A DNA stretch of 64,000 nucleotides from Dokdonella_A sp937902695 (GCA_048498135.1 JBEHYO010000002.1:1-64000); one strand, 5' to 3'. Numbered from the stretch's first letter, positions 34,004-42,993 are shown. A program made the numbers and translations. The notes: generated from the sequence alone by a model not told the origin.

Positions 34004-34914
34004 CACGCCCCCTCTTTCTTGATCGCATGCCCGCCGAACTCGTTGCGCATCGCCGAAAGCAGCTTGTCGGCGAACGAGTCGGTTTCGCGCGAGCGCAACC
34101 GCTCGAGCAGCGAGAGCGTGATGACCGGCGCCGGAACGTCGAGATCGATCGCCTCGTTGACCGTCCAGCGGCCTTCGCCCGAATCGGCCACGTAGGGCGC
34201 GATGCCGTCCATCGTCGGGTTCTTGCCGAGCGCGTCGGTCGTGAGGTCGAGCAGCCAGGAGCGGACGACGCTGCCGTAACGCCAGATTTCTCCGATCTGA
34301 TGCAGATCCAGATCGAACGCCTGCTTGTGCCGGAGAATCGAGAATCCTTCGGCATACGCCTGCATCAATCCGTATTCGATGCCGTTGTGGATCATCTTGG
34401 TGAAATGTCCCGAGCCAACCAGGCCTACGCGCCCCCAGCCTTTGTCGGGAGCCGGCGCCAAAGTTTCGAAGATCGGCCGCAACGTTTCGACCGCCTCCGC
34501 ATCGCCGCCGATCATCATGCTGTAGCCTTCGTTCAATCCCCACACGCCGCCGCTGGTTCCGCAATCGACGTAGCGCACGCCCTTCGCCGCGGATGCCTGC
34601 GCGCGGCGGAGCGTGTCCTTGTAAAAGGAATTGCCGCCGTCGATGACGGTATCGCCCGCCGACAGCAGCAACAGCAGCGCCGTCACGGTGTCGTCGGTGA
34701 TTTTTCCCGCCGGCACCATCAGCCATACCGTGCGCGGCGCGCGAAGCGCCTTCACCAGATCCGCCAGGCTCGCTGCCGACGACGAGCCGTTCGCTTCGGC
34801 CGATTTGCGCGCGCGTTCGTCGGGATCGAACCCCGTGACGTCGTGCCCGCCGCGTACCAGGCGCTGCGCCATGTTGGCGCCCATGCGTCCGAGACCGACC
34901 ATGCCCAGTTCCAT
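34003..34914 (-). CDS. gnd: 6-phosphogluconate dehydrogenase, decarboxylating, short form
   Basis: The 303-residue enzyme has a dinucleotide fold MVGLGRMGANMAQRL, the GDTVIDGGNS segment, the GTSGGVWGLNEGYSMMIGG substrate loop and KMIHNGIEYGLMQAYAEGF with the catalytic lysine and asparagine. At about 300 residues it belongs to the short GndA-like class, not the 470-residue E. coli class. It oxidises and decarboxylates 6-phosphogluconate to ribulose-5-phosphate. Confidence 0.94.
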   Translation of the reverse strand: MELGMVGLGRMGANMAQRLVRGGHDVTGFDPDERARKSAEANGSSSAASLADLVKALRAPRTVWLMVPAGKITDDTVTALLLLLSAGDTVIDGGNSFYKDTLRRAQASAAKGVRYVDCGTSGGVWGLNEGYSMMIGGDAEAVETLRPIFETLAPAPDKGWGRVGLVGSGHFTKMIHNGIEYGLMQAYAEGFSILRHKQAFDLDLHQIGEIWRYGSVVRSWLLDLTTDALGKNPTMDGIAPYVADSGEGRWTVNEAIDLDVPAPVITLSLLERLRSRETDSFADKLLSAMRNEFGGHAIKKEGA

Positions 34915-34960
34915 TCGATATTCTCCGTTGTGCGAGGGATCCGCGGCGCCGGCGGCGCTT

Positions 34961-36361
34961 TCATGACCCCCGATTGCCCGGGGCGTCCAGCCAGCCGCCC
35001 TGGAATCCGGCGCGACGCAGGCCCGCGACGATGGGCCGGCATTCGCGCATCAGGCGCCAGACGAGCTCGCTCCGGAAGTTTTCCAGCATCAGCACGATCG
35101 GACCGATGTTCAGGCCGAAGCAATACGACGATACCCAGCCATTGAATGCCCCGCCGCCTGAAGCACCGACGAATGTCGGGTTGAAGCTCGCCTTGAAGCC
35201 GCACGCATGCGTTTCGTGGAGCTGCAGGACGTGCATGAAATGATGCAAGGTCGGTAGCACGATATCCGGCGCGAACGGCAGCGAGGCGACCACCGCCCAG
35301 GGCGCGAGCGTGCCGTCGTCGATCCCGTATGGCGCGCCGCGGCCCGCGTAGTCGTAGAACTGCCGCACGACACCGTCGATCTTCAGCGTCGCCGGGCCGG
35401 GCCCGTCGCTTGCGGTGATGCCCCAGCACTCGGCGGCATAACCGGCGAGCCCGAGCGGATTGTCGATGGCGTAGCGCTGCTGGATCAACGACGCGCGACG
35501 GCTGTTCTCGAAGTAGTCGATGCCCTTCTGACGCATGAAGTCGTCCTGGATGCCGCGAAAATCGATCCAGACGTGCGACAGCTGATGCGTGAAGAGCGGG
35601 GCGGAATAGAGATAGTCGAGGTCGTACACGTGCTTCCATTCGTACGTCGAAGCCCACGCCTCGAACGCCTGCGCCGGGACGGGATGCGTCTTCGAGCCGA
35701 GCGCGAGCACGTACAGCAGGAGGCCCTCGTCATAACCCTGCCAGCAATGCGGGATGAAGCCCGACTCGGGTCGCCAGCCGTGGCCGATCGTTCCGTTGCC
35801 TGCAAGCGCCCACACCCAGTCGGCGCGCTCGTAGAGCGCGTGGGCCAGTTCGCGAATCCGGCGCTCCACCGGCGCATCGCCGTCGAAATACGCGGCCGCG
35901 GTCAGCATGCCGGCAAAGAGGAACGCACTGTCGACCGTCGAGATTTCGCAGTTCGCCGCGCGCCGGCCCGTGCGCATGTCGAGAAAATGGTAGTAGAAGC
36001 CGCGATAGCCCGTGGCGTTCGGTTCGGTGCCCTGGCGGCTTGCGTCGAAAAACGTCAGCGCGGCGAGCGTGCGCTCGATGGCGACGGCGCGGCTGATCAT
36101 GCCTCTTTCGACGGCGACCGGATACGTGGCAAGCGCGAGACCCGTCGCCGCGATGCTGGCCGGCCAATCGACGGCGTCCTTGTCGCGCACGAGGCCATTG
36201 TGCGGATTGGTCTCGCTCTCGAAGTACTTGAACGAGCGCCTTTGCAGGCGTCCCAGTTCGGCGGGGAGGTTTTGACCAGGCGACAGGGAACGCACGGGGC
36301 GAGCGGAAGTCCATTTCAGGAGAGGCGCGATCGAGAAGCGCGCGGGCAATTGCCAGCGCAC
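34961..36361 (-). CDS. Glycoamylase-domain protein, GH144-like endo-beta-1,2-glucanase candidate
   Basis: The 466-residue protein carries the glycoamylase (PF10091-type) alpha/alpha barrel. LGRLQRRSFKYFESETNPHN leads the fold, followed by GFIPHCWQGYDEGLLLYVLA, FTHQLSHVWIDFRGIQDDF and PFAPDIVLPTLHHFMHVLQL, then a NPTFVG...GWVSSYCFGLNIGPIVLMLEN end. In this family, characterised GH144 members cut beta-1,2-glucan, and the same domain sits in cyclic-glucan synthase NdvB. The start is GTG 36361, with an in-frame stop four codons earlier. No clear signal peptide is present in this frame, though an adjacent frame encodes one-like sequence. The protein is divergent from a GH94-like gene that matches the other NdvB tail module. 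Confidence 0.82.
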   Translation of the reverse strand: MRWQLPARFSIAPLLKWTSARPVRSLSPGQNLPAELGRLQRRSFKYFESETNPHNGLVRDKDAVDWPASIAATGLALATYPVAVERGMISRAVAIERTLAALTFFDASRQGTEPNATGYRGFYYHFLDMRTGRRAANCEISTVDSAFLFAGMLTAAAYFDGDAPVERRIRELAHALYERADWVWALAGNGTIGHGWRPESGFIPHCWQGYDEGLLLYVLALGSKTHPVPAQAFEAWASTYEWKHVYDLDYLYSAPLFTHQLSHVWIDFRGIQDDFMRQKGIDYFENSRRASLIQQRYAIDNPLGLAGYAAECWGITASDGPGPATLKIDGVVRQFYDYAGRGAPYGIDDGTLAPWAVVASLPFAPDIVLPTLHHFMHVLQLHETHACGFKASFNPTFVGASGGGAFNGWVSSYCFGLNIGPIVLMLENFRSELVWRLMRECRPIVAGLRRAGFQGGWLDAPGNRGS

Positions 36362-36455
36362 CGGCGCCGGCCGCTAGCATCGTACACCGCGCACGCGGGA
36401 GGATGCCGACGGTACAGACACGGTCGGGCATGCTCGAGTTCCGGAGGGCTCATCG

Positions 36456-39400
36456 ATGGCTTCCACAGGTCCCGCACGTCGCGCATGCCTCCTTTCGAAT
36501 GGTGCATACAGCACCGTGCTGCGCGCGGGCGGCACCGGATTCAGCAGCTGGCACGATATATCCCTGACGCGCTGGCGCGAAGACATGACGTGCGATTCGT
36601 GGGGCACGCACCTGCTGATTCGGGACGAGCACGATGGCGCCCTGTGGCCGGCGACCGGACATCCGTCCGACAAAACGCCGGCCGCGACGTTTCGACCCGG
36701 CTGCGCGCAGTTCGTGCATTCGGCAGGCGGATTGAAGGGGACTCTGCAGGTCGCCGTCGCGCACGACGCGGATGTGGAGCTGCGGCAGCTGGCGCTCGAA
36801 AACGACGGCGAATCCGCGCGCGAGCTTTCCTTGACCTCGTATGCCGAGCTCGTGCTCGGGCCGCGCGGCGCCGACGACGCGCATCCCGCCTTTTCGAAGA
36901 TGTTCGTCCAGACCGAATGGGATGCGCGCCGCGGCATCCTGCTCGCCACACGCCGGCGTCGTGCGGCGAAAGAACAGGAAATATGGCTGGCCTCGGCCTT
37001 GCAGCTGCATGGACAGCCGACAGAAGCCACGCCGGAATACGAGACGGACCGCGCGCGGTTCATCGGCCGCTGTCGAACCTTGCGAAACGCGCAAGCGATG
37101 GAGCCGGGCGCGCATCTCTCGCGGAGTGTGGGCTGCGTGCTCGATCCCGTCTTCAGCCTGCGCCGGCGTTTCGTGCTTGCGCCGGGCGCGCGCGTGCAGT
37201 TGCTGCTATGGATGCGCGCTGCGCATTCCCGCGCCGACGCGCTGGGCCTTGCGGCGTATCTTGACGACGCCGGCGCCGCGCAGCGCCTCTTCGCCGATGC
37301 CCGGCGTTCCGCCGAGGCCGAGCGATCCCGCCTCGGCATCGACGAAGAAAAAGGCCATCGGTTCGCGCGCTGGCTCAGCGGATTGCTCGTCAGCGACGCC
37401 GCGCAGCGCGGTCGCACGCAAATGCGCTGCGGCCGCGGCGGCCCACCCACGCTGTGGCCGGTCGGCATTTCGTGCGATCGACCGATCATGCTGCTACGCG
37501 CCGAAGACAGCGGCGATCTGGCGAGGGCGAGCGATGTGCTGCTCGCGCAATCGCTGTGGCGCAGCCAGCAGTTTGCCGTCGACGTCGTCGTGCTCAACGC
37601 CGCGGAGGGCGCGGCGGGAGATCGATTGCACGAGGCGCTGACCGCGCTGGCGGCTGCGCAGGAAAAGCGGTGGAAAACCGGCGGCGCGGGCGTCAAGGCC
37701 GAGACGTTCGTCTTGCGCGACGCGGCTATCGGCCCCGATGTGCGCAGCGGCCTCTACACCGTCGCCCGGATCGTGCTGGATGCCGCGAGCGAGGCGCCGG
37801 AGCGCGCCGCGATCGATACGCATGCCTCGCCTCGGGCGACGCCGATCCGGGCGAGCACAGCCGTGTCCGCCCTGCGCGTTTCGCCTCCCGACGCGCTGGA
37901 GTTCGACAACGGCACCGGCGGTTTCGTCCAGAACGGGCGCGCGTACCGCGTTCGCCTCTATGGCAAGCGGACCACGCCCGCGCCGTGGATCAATGTGATC
38001 GCGAATCCCTCGTTCGGATTTTTCGTGTCGGCCGAAGGCGGCGGTTACGCCTGGTCCGGCAACAGCCAGCAGAACGCGCTCACGCCGTGGCCGAACGATC
38101 CGGTCAGCGACGGTCCGCATGACATGATTTATCTGCGCGATTGCGACGACGGCGCGCTGTGGAGCGCCACCGCGCTGCCGATCCGCGTCGTCGGCGCAAA
38201 CTATTCGGCCACGCACGAGAAGGGTCGAAGCACCTTCACGACCGACGCGCACGGCATCGACATCGAGCTTGCGGTGGGCGTCGCTGCGGCCGATCCCGTC
38301 AAGCTGTCGCGATTGCGCATCGCGAATCGCTCGGCGCGCGCGCGGCATCTCTCCGTCACCGGCTACGTCGAATGGGCGCTCGGAGCCAACGGCAGCGTAT
38401 CGGCGCCATTTGTCGTCACCGCGCGGGATCCGCGCACCGGCGCACTGTTCGCGCGCAATCCATGGCGGGCCGAGTTTTCCGACGACGTTGCGTTCTTCGA
38501 CATGGCGGGTCTGCAGCAGTCGCTGTGCGGCGATCGCGCCGCGTTCCTCGGCGCGCGTGGCGCAGTCGAAGAACCCGCGGCGCTCTCGCGCGACGCCGGA
38601 TTGCCGGGCCGCGTCGGCGCCGGCCTGGATCCGTGCGGCGCATTGCAGGCACGCGTCGATCTTCCGCCGCACACCGGGATCGAGCTCGTGTTCATGCTCG
38701 GCAACGCCGCTTCGGAGAGCGGGGCGCAGCAGCTGATCGAAACATACCGTGCGGCGGATGCCGCGGATGTTCTGGCTCGCGCACTCGCGCAGTGGAATGA
38801 CCTGCTCGGCGCGATACAGGTCCAGACGCCCGATCGCGCCATGGACATCATGCTCAACGACTGGCTGCTGTATCAGGTGCTGAGTTGCCGCGTCTGGGGC
38901 CGCACGGCGTACTACCAGGCAAGCGGCGCGTACGGGTTCCGCGATCAGCTTCAGGACGTGATGGCGCTTTGCATCAGCCGTCCGGATCTCGCCCGCGAAC
39001 AGATCATCCGCGCCGCGGGACGCCAGTTCGCGGAAGGCGACGTGCAGCACTGGTGGCTGCCGCCGGGCGGTCGCGGCGTGCGCACCAGGATCAGCGACGA
39101 TCGCGTCTGGCTCGCCTATGTCGTCGCGCACTACGTCGGCGTCAGTGGCGATGCGACCGTGCTGGACGAACCGGTGCAGCTCCTCGGCGGCCAGCCGATC
39201 CCGGCCGGCGCGACCGACGTATTCTTCCAGCCGACGCCGACCGACCGGACCCTCAGCGTGTACGAACACTGCGCGCTGGCGCTCGACGTCAGCCTCACCC
39301 GAGGCCGTCATGGCCTGCCGCTGATGGGCACCGGCGACTGGAACGACGGCATGAACGCGGTCGGCGAAGAAGGCCGCGGCGAAAGCGTCTGGCTGGGCTG

Positions 39401-40313
39401 GTTCCTCGTGGCGACCCTCGACGCATTCATGCCGCGCGCGGTCGAGCGCGGCGACGCCGATCGCGAGCGGCGCTGGCGCGACTACATTGCAGGCATGCGC
39501 GTCGCGTTGGAGTCGGCGTGGGACGGGCAGTGGTATCGCCGCGGCTACTACGACGATGGTGCCCCGCTCGGTTCGCGCGGCAGCGACGCGTGCGAGATCG
39601 ATACGATCGCGCAGTCGTGGAGCGTCATGGCCACATCGGCGAATGCGGCGCACGAAGCCGAGGCCATGGCCTCCGTCGATCGCAGGCTGATCGACTGGCA
39701 GCAGCGGATCGCACGGCTGTTCACGCCGCCGTTCGACCAGGACGGCAACGAGAACCCGGGCTACATCAAGGGCTATCCGCCCGGCGTGCGCGAGAACGGA
39801 GGCCAATACACGCACGGCGCGATCTGGTCGATCTTCGCCTGGGCGATTCTCGGCGATGAGCGCGCCGCCGCGTTGTTCGATCTGCTCAATCCCATCCGTC
39901 ATGGCGACACCGCCGACGCCATCGCGCGCTACCGGGTCGAGCCATACGTCGCGTGCGCCGATGTCTATTCCGAAGCGCCGTGGGTGGGACGGGGCGGCTG
40001 GACCTGGTACAGCGGTTCGGCGGCGTGGCTGTATCGCGCCGGACTCGAAGCGCTGCTGGGATTCAAGTTGCGCGGCGAGCGCTTGCGCATCGATCCGTGC
40101 ATCCCGAAAGACTGGCCGGGCTTCCGCATCACCTACCGACGTCGCCCTGCGCGTTCCGTCGAAACCTGCTACGAAATCGCCGTCGAGAACCCGCGCCGCG
40201 TGACGCGCGGCATTTCACGCGTCGAGCTCGATGGCAACGCGCTGCCGACCAGCGACGACATTCCGCTGGTCGACGACGGGCGCACGCATACGCTGCGTGT
40301 CGTGCTCGGCTAA
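36456..40313 (+). CDS. GH94-like glycoside phosphorylase / NdvB C-terminal homologue
   Basis: The 1285-residue protein begins with a beta-supersandwich domain (NGAYSTVLRAGGTGFSSWHD at about 15-35, running to about 260). A second copy follows a linker (FDNGTGGFVQNGRAYRV at about 485, to about 760). The alpha/alpha barrel of glycoside phosphorylases comes last (about 790-1220). Catalytic-type GTGDWNDGMN is near residue 960, with ENPGYIKGYPPGVRENGGQYTHG and YSEAPWVGRGGWTWYSGSAAWL near the end. Two supersandwiches plus GH94 is the layout of NdvB C-termini and of 1,2-beta-oligoglucan phosphorylases. It could release glucose-1-phosphate for Pgm. No transmembrane synthase module is attached. Confidence 0.85.
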   Translation: MASTGPARRACLLSNGAYSTVLRAGGTGFSSWHDISLTRWREDMTCDSWGTHLLIRDEHDGALWPATGHPSDKTPAATFRPGCAQFVHSAGGLKGTLQVAVAHDADVELRQLALENDGESARELSLTSYAELVLGPRGADDAHPAFSKMFVQTEWDARRGILLATRRRRAAKEQEIWLASALQLHGQPTEATPEYETDRARFIGRCRTLRNAQAMEPGAHLSRSVGCVLDPVFSLRRRFVLAPGARVQLLLWMRAAHSRADALGLAAYLDDAGAAQRLFADARRSAEAERSRLGIDEEKGHRFARWLSGLLVSDAAQRGRTQMRCGRGGPPTLWPVGISCDRPIMLLRAEDSGDLARASDVLLAQSLWRSQQFAVDVVVLNAAEGAAGDRLHEALTALAAAQEKRWKTGGAGVKAETFVLRDAAIGPDVRSGLYTVARIVLDAASEAPERAAIDTHASPRATPIRASTAVSALRVSPPDALEFDNGTGGFVQNGRAYRVRLYGKRTTPAPWINVIANPSFGFFVSAEGGGYAWSGNSQQNALTPWPNDPVSDGPHDMIYLRDCDDGALWSATALPIRVVGANYSATHEKGRSTFTTDAHGIDIELAVGVAAADPVKLSRLRIANRSARARHLSVTGYVEWALGANGSVSAPFVVTARDPRTGALFARNPWRAEFSDDVAFFDMAGLQQSLCGDRAAFLGARGAVEEPAALSRDAGLPGRVGAGLDPCGALQARVDLPPHTGIELVFMLGNAASESGAQQLIETYRAADAADVLARALAQWNDLLGAIQVQTPDRAMDIMLNDWLLYQVLSCRVWGRTAYYQASGAYGFRDQLQDVMALCISRPDLAREQIIRAAGRQFAEGDVQHWWLPPGGRGVRTRISDDRVWLAYVVAHYVGVSGDATVLDEPVQLLGGQPIPAGATDVFFQPTPTDRTLSVYEHCALALDVSLTRGRHGLPLMGTGDWNDGMNAVGEEGRGESVWLGWFLVATLDAFMPRAVERGDADRERRWRDYIAGMRVALESAWDGQWYRRGYYDDGAPLGSRGSDACEIDTIAQSWSVMATSANAAHEAEAMASVDRRLIDWQQRIARLFTPPFDQDGNENPGYIKGYPPGVRENGGQYTHGAIWSIFAWAILGDERAAALFDLLNPIRHGDTADAIARYRVEPYVACADVYSEAPWVGRGGWTWYSGSAAWLYRAGLEALLGFKLRGERLRIDPCIPKDWPGFRITYRRRPARSVETCYEIAVENPRRVTRGISRVELDGNALPTSDDIPLVDDGRTHTLRVVLG

Positions 40314-40419
40314 CGCAATAGCCCTTCGGTTGACGCATCCGTACCGGTCGCAGCATCGTCGCGGCATGCGCATCGCGCGGCTCCGCATGCGTTCAGTCGC
40401 GGCCTCGCATTCTGAAAAC

Positions 40420-40773
40420 ATGGCAGACGCAGACAGCCGGTTATCGCTACTCGCGCTCAACTGCTCGCTGAAGGCGGGGCGGGCGCGCTCATCCACCGAG
40501 AAGCTGCGGAGGCAGGTCATCGACGCGTTTGCAGCGTGGGATGCCGATTGCGAGCTCGTCCGTGTCGCCGACTACGACGTGAAGCCCCGCGTCTCTGCCG
40601 ATGAGGGCGACGGCGACGAGTGGTGGGACATTCTCGCGAAGATTCTCGCCGCCGACATGCTGGTCATGGGTACGCCGATCTGGATGGGGCATGCTAGCTC
40701 GATCGCGCAGCGCGTCTGCGAGCATCTCGCCACGCGGCTGAAGCGTGCGCGGTATCCCGGCAAGGCGGCCTGA
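40420..40773 (+). pseudogene. Truncated NAD(P)H-dependent FMN reductase/flavodoxin-like protein
   Basis: The 117-residue frame begins MADADSRLSLLALNCSLKAG. It reads like the N-terminal half of flavodoxin-fold reductases, with the FMN phosphate loop NCSLKAGRARSST and the second loop MGTPIWMGHASSIAQRVCEHL. It then leaves the family for 15 residues and stops, where full-length relatives are about 200 residues. The next gene starts 1 bp later, suggesting a deletion that joined the two. It could still be translated as a coupling leader. Confidence 0.6.
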
Positions 40774-40774
40774 G

Positions 40775-41422
40775 ATGGGCCTTCGCGAATATCGCAAGAA
40801 GCGCGATTTCGATGCGACGACCGAGCCGCGCGGCGGTGGCCGTGCGCGCCGCATCTTCGTGGTGCAGCTGCATCATGCCTCGCATCGCCACTACGATTTC
40901 AGGCTCGAGCTGGACGGCGTCTTGAAAAGCTGGGCGATTCCGAAAGGGCCGAGCCTCGATCCGTCGGTCAAGCGCCTTGCCGTCGAGGTCGAGGACCATC
41001 CCGTCGCGTACGCCGATTTCGAAGGCGACATCGCGCAGGGCAACTACGGTGCCGGCCATGTCGACACGTTCGACCGCGGCGTCTGGGAGCCCGTGGGCGC
41101 ACCCCGCGAGGCGCTGCGCGACGGCGAGCTCAAGTTCACGTTGAACGGCGATATCCTGCGCGGGTCATGGGTGCTCGTCCGCACGCGCGGCTACGGATCG
41201 AAGCCGTCGTGGCTGCTGATCAAGCACCGCGATGCGTTCGCGGCCGCTATCGATGCCGATGCATTCGTCGATCCCGCGACGGATCGCCCGATCTCGCGCG
41301 CGAAGCGCCGCGCGGTCTGGAAAAACCTCGCGGTGCCGTCGACGCAAGCGAAGCCGCGCGAGGCGGTTCGTGCAAAGGCGTCGAAGTCGCGGACGACGGC
41401 GCGGCGTTCCGTTACGCGCTGA
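40775..41422 (+). CDS. Standalone LigD-type 3'-phosphoesterase domain protein
   Basis: The 215-residue protein consists of the phosphoesterase domain that is fused to ligase and polymerase domains in LigD. FVVQLHHASHRHYDFRLELD (about 28-47) carries the histidines, Asp and Arg that bind Mn and phosphate. SWAIPKGPSLDPSVKRLAVE, VEDHPVAYADFEGDI and NYGAGHVDTFDRGVWEP complete the fold. A basic C-terminal tail (residues 185-215) could bind DNA. The domain trims 3'-phosphates and ribonucleosides at DNA ends. No Ku or ligase gene is in the window. Confidence 0.88.
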   Translation: MGLREYRKKRDFDATTEPRGGGRARRIFVVQLHHASHRHYDFRLELDGVLKSWAIPKGPSLDPSVKRLAVEVEDHPVAYADFEGDIAQGNYGAGHVDTFDRGVWEPVGAPREALRDGELKFTLNGDILRGSWVLVRTRGYGSKPSWLLIKHRDAFAAAIDADAFVDPATDRPISRAKRRAVWKNLAVPSTQAKPREAVRAKASKSRTTARRSVTR

Positions 41423-41622
41423 GCACGCGCACGTCCGTTGCCTCTCGCGCTCGAAAGCGCGCCGGGTAGCTGGCCGCGAGGCGCGCGCGGACACCGCGGG
41501 GTTTCGCGCCGACGTCTACGACGGCGTCGCGTCGGCGATGGGGTTGTCGCGTCGACCTTGACGGCCGACGCGTCGTCATGCGACGACGAGCAGCGCCGAT
41601 TTCCCCGCGGATACCATCGCGC

Positions 41623-42081
41623 TTACGCGTTCGCGAGCAGTGCCTCCTTGCGCGCCTCGAGCTGCTCGCCGAGTCTCGCAAGCTCGTCCCTGGACAGCAG
41701 CTTCCTGGCGCGCGGGAACATCTCTTTTTCTTCCTCGTCGGCATGGTGCTCGACCAGTTCCTTCAGCACTTTCGCGCGGCCGCTGAATTTCTCGCTCGAG
41801 GGATCGGTTCCGACGAGATCCGGCAGGACGAGATCGCCCGCGGCACGATGCTCCTCGAGCGCCTCGAAGTACATCTTGTCGTCGTCGCTTTGCTTGCCCG
41901 CCTGCCTGAACGCGGGATAGAAGAGCTCTTCCTCGATCGTCGTGTGCGCTTTCAGCTTCGCTTCGATCTCCGTGACGAGCTGCCGGCGTTTCTTGATTCC
42001 GCGCGACGTCGTCGACTCGAGCTCGGCGAGGAGCGCACGCATTTCCTTGTGGTCGGCCTTCAAAAGCTGGATGGCATCCAT
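41623..42081 (-). CDS. Hemerythrin HHE-domain protein
   Basis: The 152-residue protein begins MDAIQLLKADHKEMRALLAE behind AGGGAG. It has the hemerythrin-like four-helix pattern with di-iron ligands: H10 and E in the first helix, KAHTTIEEELFYPAF in the second, LEEHRAAGDLV in the third and ELVEHHADEEEKEMFPRARK in the fourth. Such cytosolic proteins bind oxygen, NO or iron and are often stress-related. An upstream ATG would add about 99 residues without family match. Confidence 0.9.
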   Translation of the reverse strand: MDAIQLLKADHKEMRALLAELESTTSRGIKKRRQLVTEIEAKLKAHTTIEEELFYPAFRQAGKQSDDDKMYFEALEEHRAAGDLVLPDLVGTDPSSEKFSGRAKVLKELVEHHADEEEKEMFPRARKLLSRDELARLGEQLEARKEALLANA

Positions 42082-42494
42082 CGTGGTGCTCCCTGGGGTT
42101 GATTGCGATTCCGGTCTCACGCGCTGACAGGTGCGTGGCCGCGAGCGGTAAATTGCAATGTCGAACCGATCCCGGCGATGAATGCGAAGCGCTGCGGTCA
42201 TGGACGATTTCTCGTTCCGTTCAGGCGCGGGCGAGACGGATTCATCGACACGACGCCATGATGGCGCGTAGCGCATCTCTGCCCGGCGTTCCGACGTCCA
42301 TGAAACCGGCGGAATCGTGTGCCGGAATCCAAGCCTGCACTGCGAGCACCGGACATTCATGGTGGGCGCGCCGCGCACCTTCGTGATCTACACGCCGCCC
42401 GCCTACAGGAAAAGCGGCGCGCGCCTGGCGCGAGGAAAGCCGTAACGCGAAATCGTTTGCGCGACGGACGGCTGTGCTGTCGCGCGGCGCCGAT
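42082..42494. other. 413-bp intergenic region
   Basis: The space between the hemerythrin start and the metallothionein-like gene holds only a short plus-strand frame (42272-42445). Its segment TFVIYTPPAYRKSG resembles the first strand of esterase-type alpha/beta hydrolases. It is too short to be a gene and is at most a remnant. Confidence 0.35.
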
Positions 42495-42884
42495 TCAAGC
42501 CGCGACAGGTCGCGGCGAGCTCTGATTGTCGGCGGCACAACCGGAGTGCCCGCACGGACATCCGCCCGCGGGTGCGCCATAACCCTGCTGCGCGTTCATG
42601 CACGCCTCGGAGCACCAGAGCTCTCCCGGGCCGACTTCGCACGAGCAGCCGTCGTGCCGGCAGCGCGATTCGGCAACGGATTGCGACGACGCATCCGCCG
42701 GCGCCTTTGCCGGAACGAACGGCGACACGGGGTCGCTCGATGGAAACGTCTCCTCGAGCGCCTGATCGAGATTCGCGCTCTCCCTGGCTTTCCTTTGCTG
42801 CCGATCGGCGGGCGATTCCACGCTCTCGATGGGAGCGCCGCTCTCGGGCGTCAGCGGTGGGTCCTTGCGATCCTGATGTGTCAT
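42495..42884 (-). CDS. Metallothionein-like protein with N-terminal extension
   Basis: The 129-residue protein has two parts. Residues about 1-70 are hydrophilic and include LDQALEETFPSSDPVSPF, a motif seen in small uncharacterised proteobacterial proteins. Residues about 74-118 are rich in Cys and His: CRHDGCSCE, LWCSEAC and GCPCGHSGC. The order Cys cluster, aromatic-Cys-x-x-x-Cys, then C-x-C-GH-x-GC resembles bacterial metallothioneins such as SmtA, which bind Zn, Cd or Cu. The fusion to the N-terminal part is unusual for metallothioneins. Confidence 0.65.
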   Translation of the reverse strand: MTHQDRKDPPLTPESGAPIESVESPADRQQRKARESANLDQALEETFPSSDPVSPFVPAKAPADASSQSVAESRCRHDGCSCEVGPGELWCSEACMNAQQGYGAPAGGCPCGHSGCAADNQSSPRPVAA

Positions 42885-42993
42885 GAGCCTGCTCCCTGAT
42901 GTCGTCGAGAGAGCAATAGCTTGATGCGGGAATCTGCCGCATGAACCGGCAATGCGAACGCGCGATGTGATTCAGCGCGGATTGAAGCGGTTC

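Noticed and set aside
34961..36361. Naming this gene an alpha-glucan glucoamylase
   Set aside because: The glycoamylase-domain name is historical; resemblance to GH144 and NdvB points to beta-1,2-glucan instead.
37494..39902. An 802-codon minus-strand open frame opposite the GH94-like gene
   Set aside because: No family features, and the plus strand encodes an intact multidomain enzyme.
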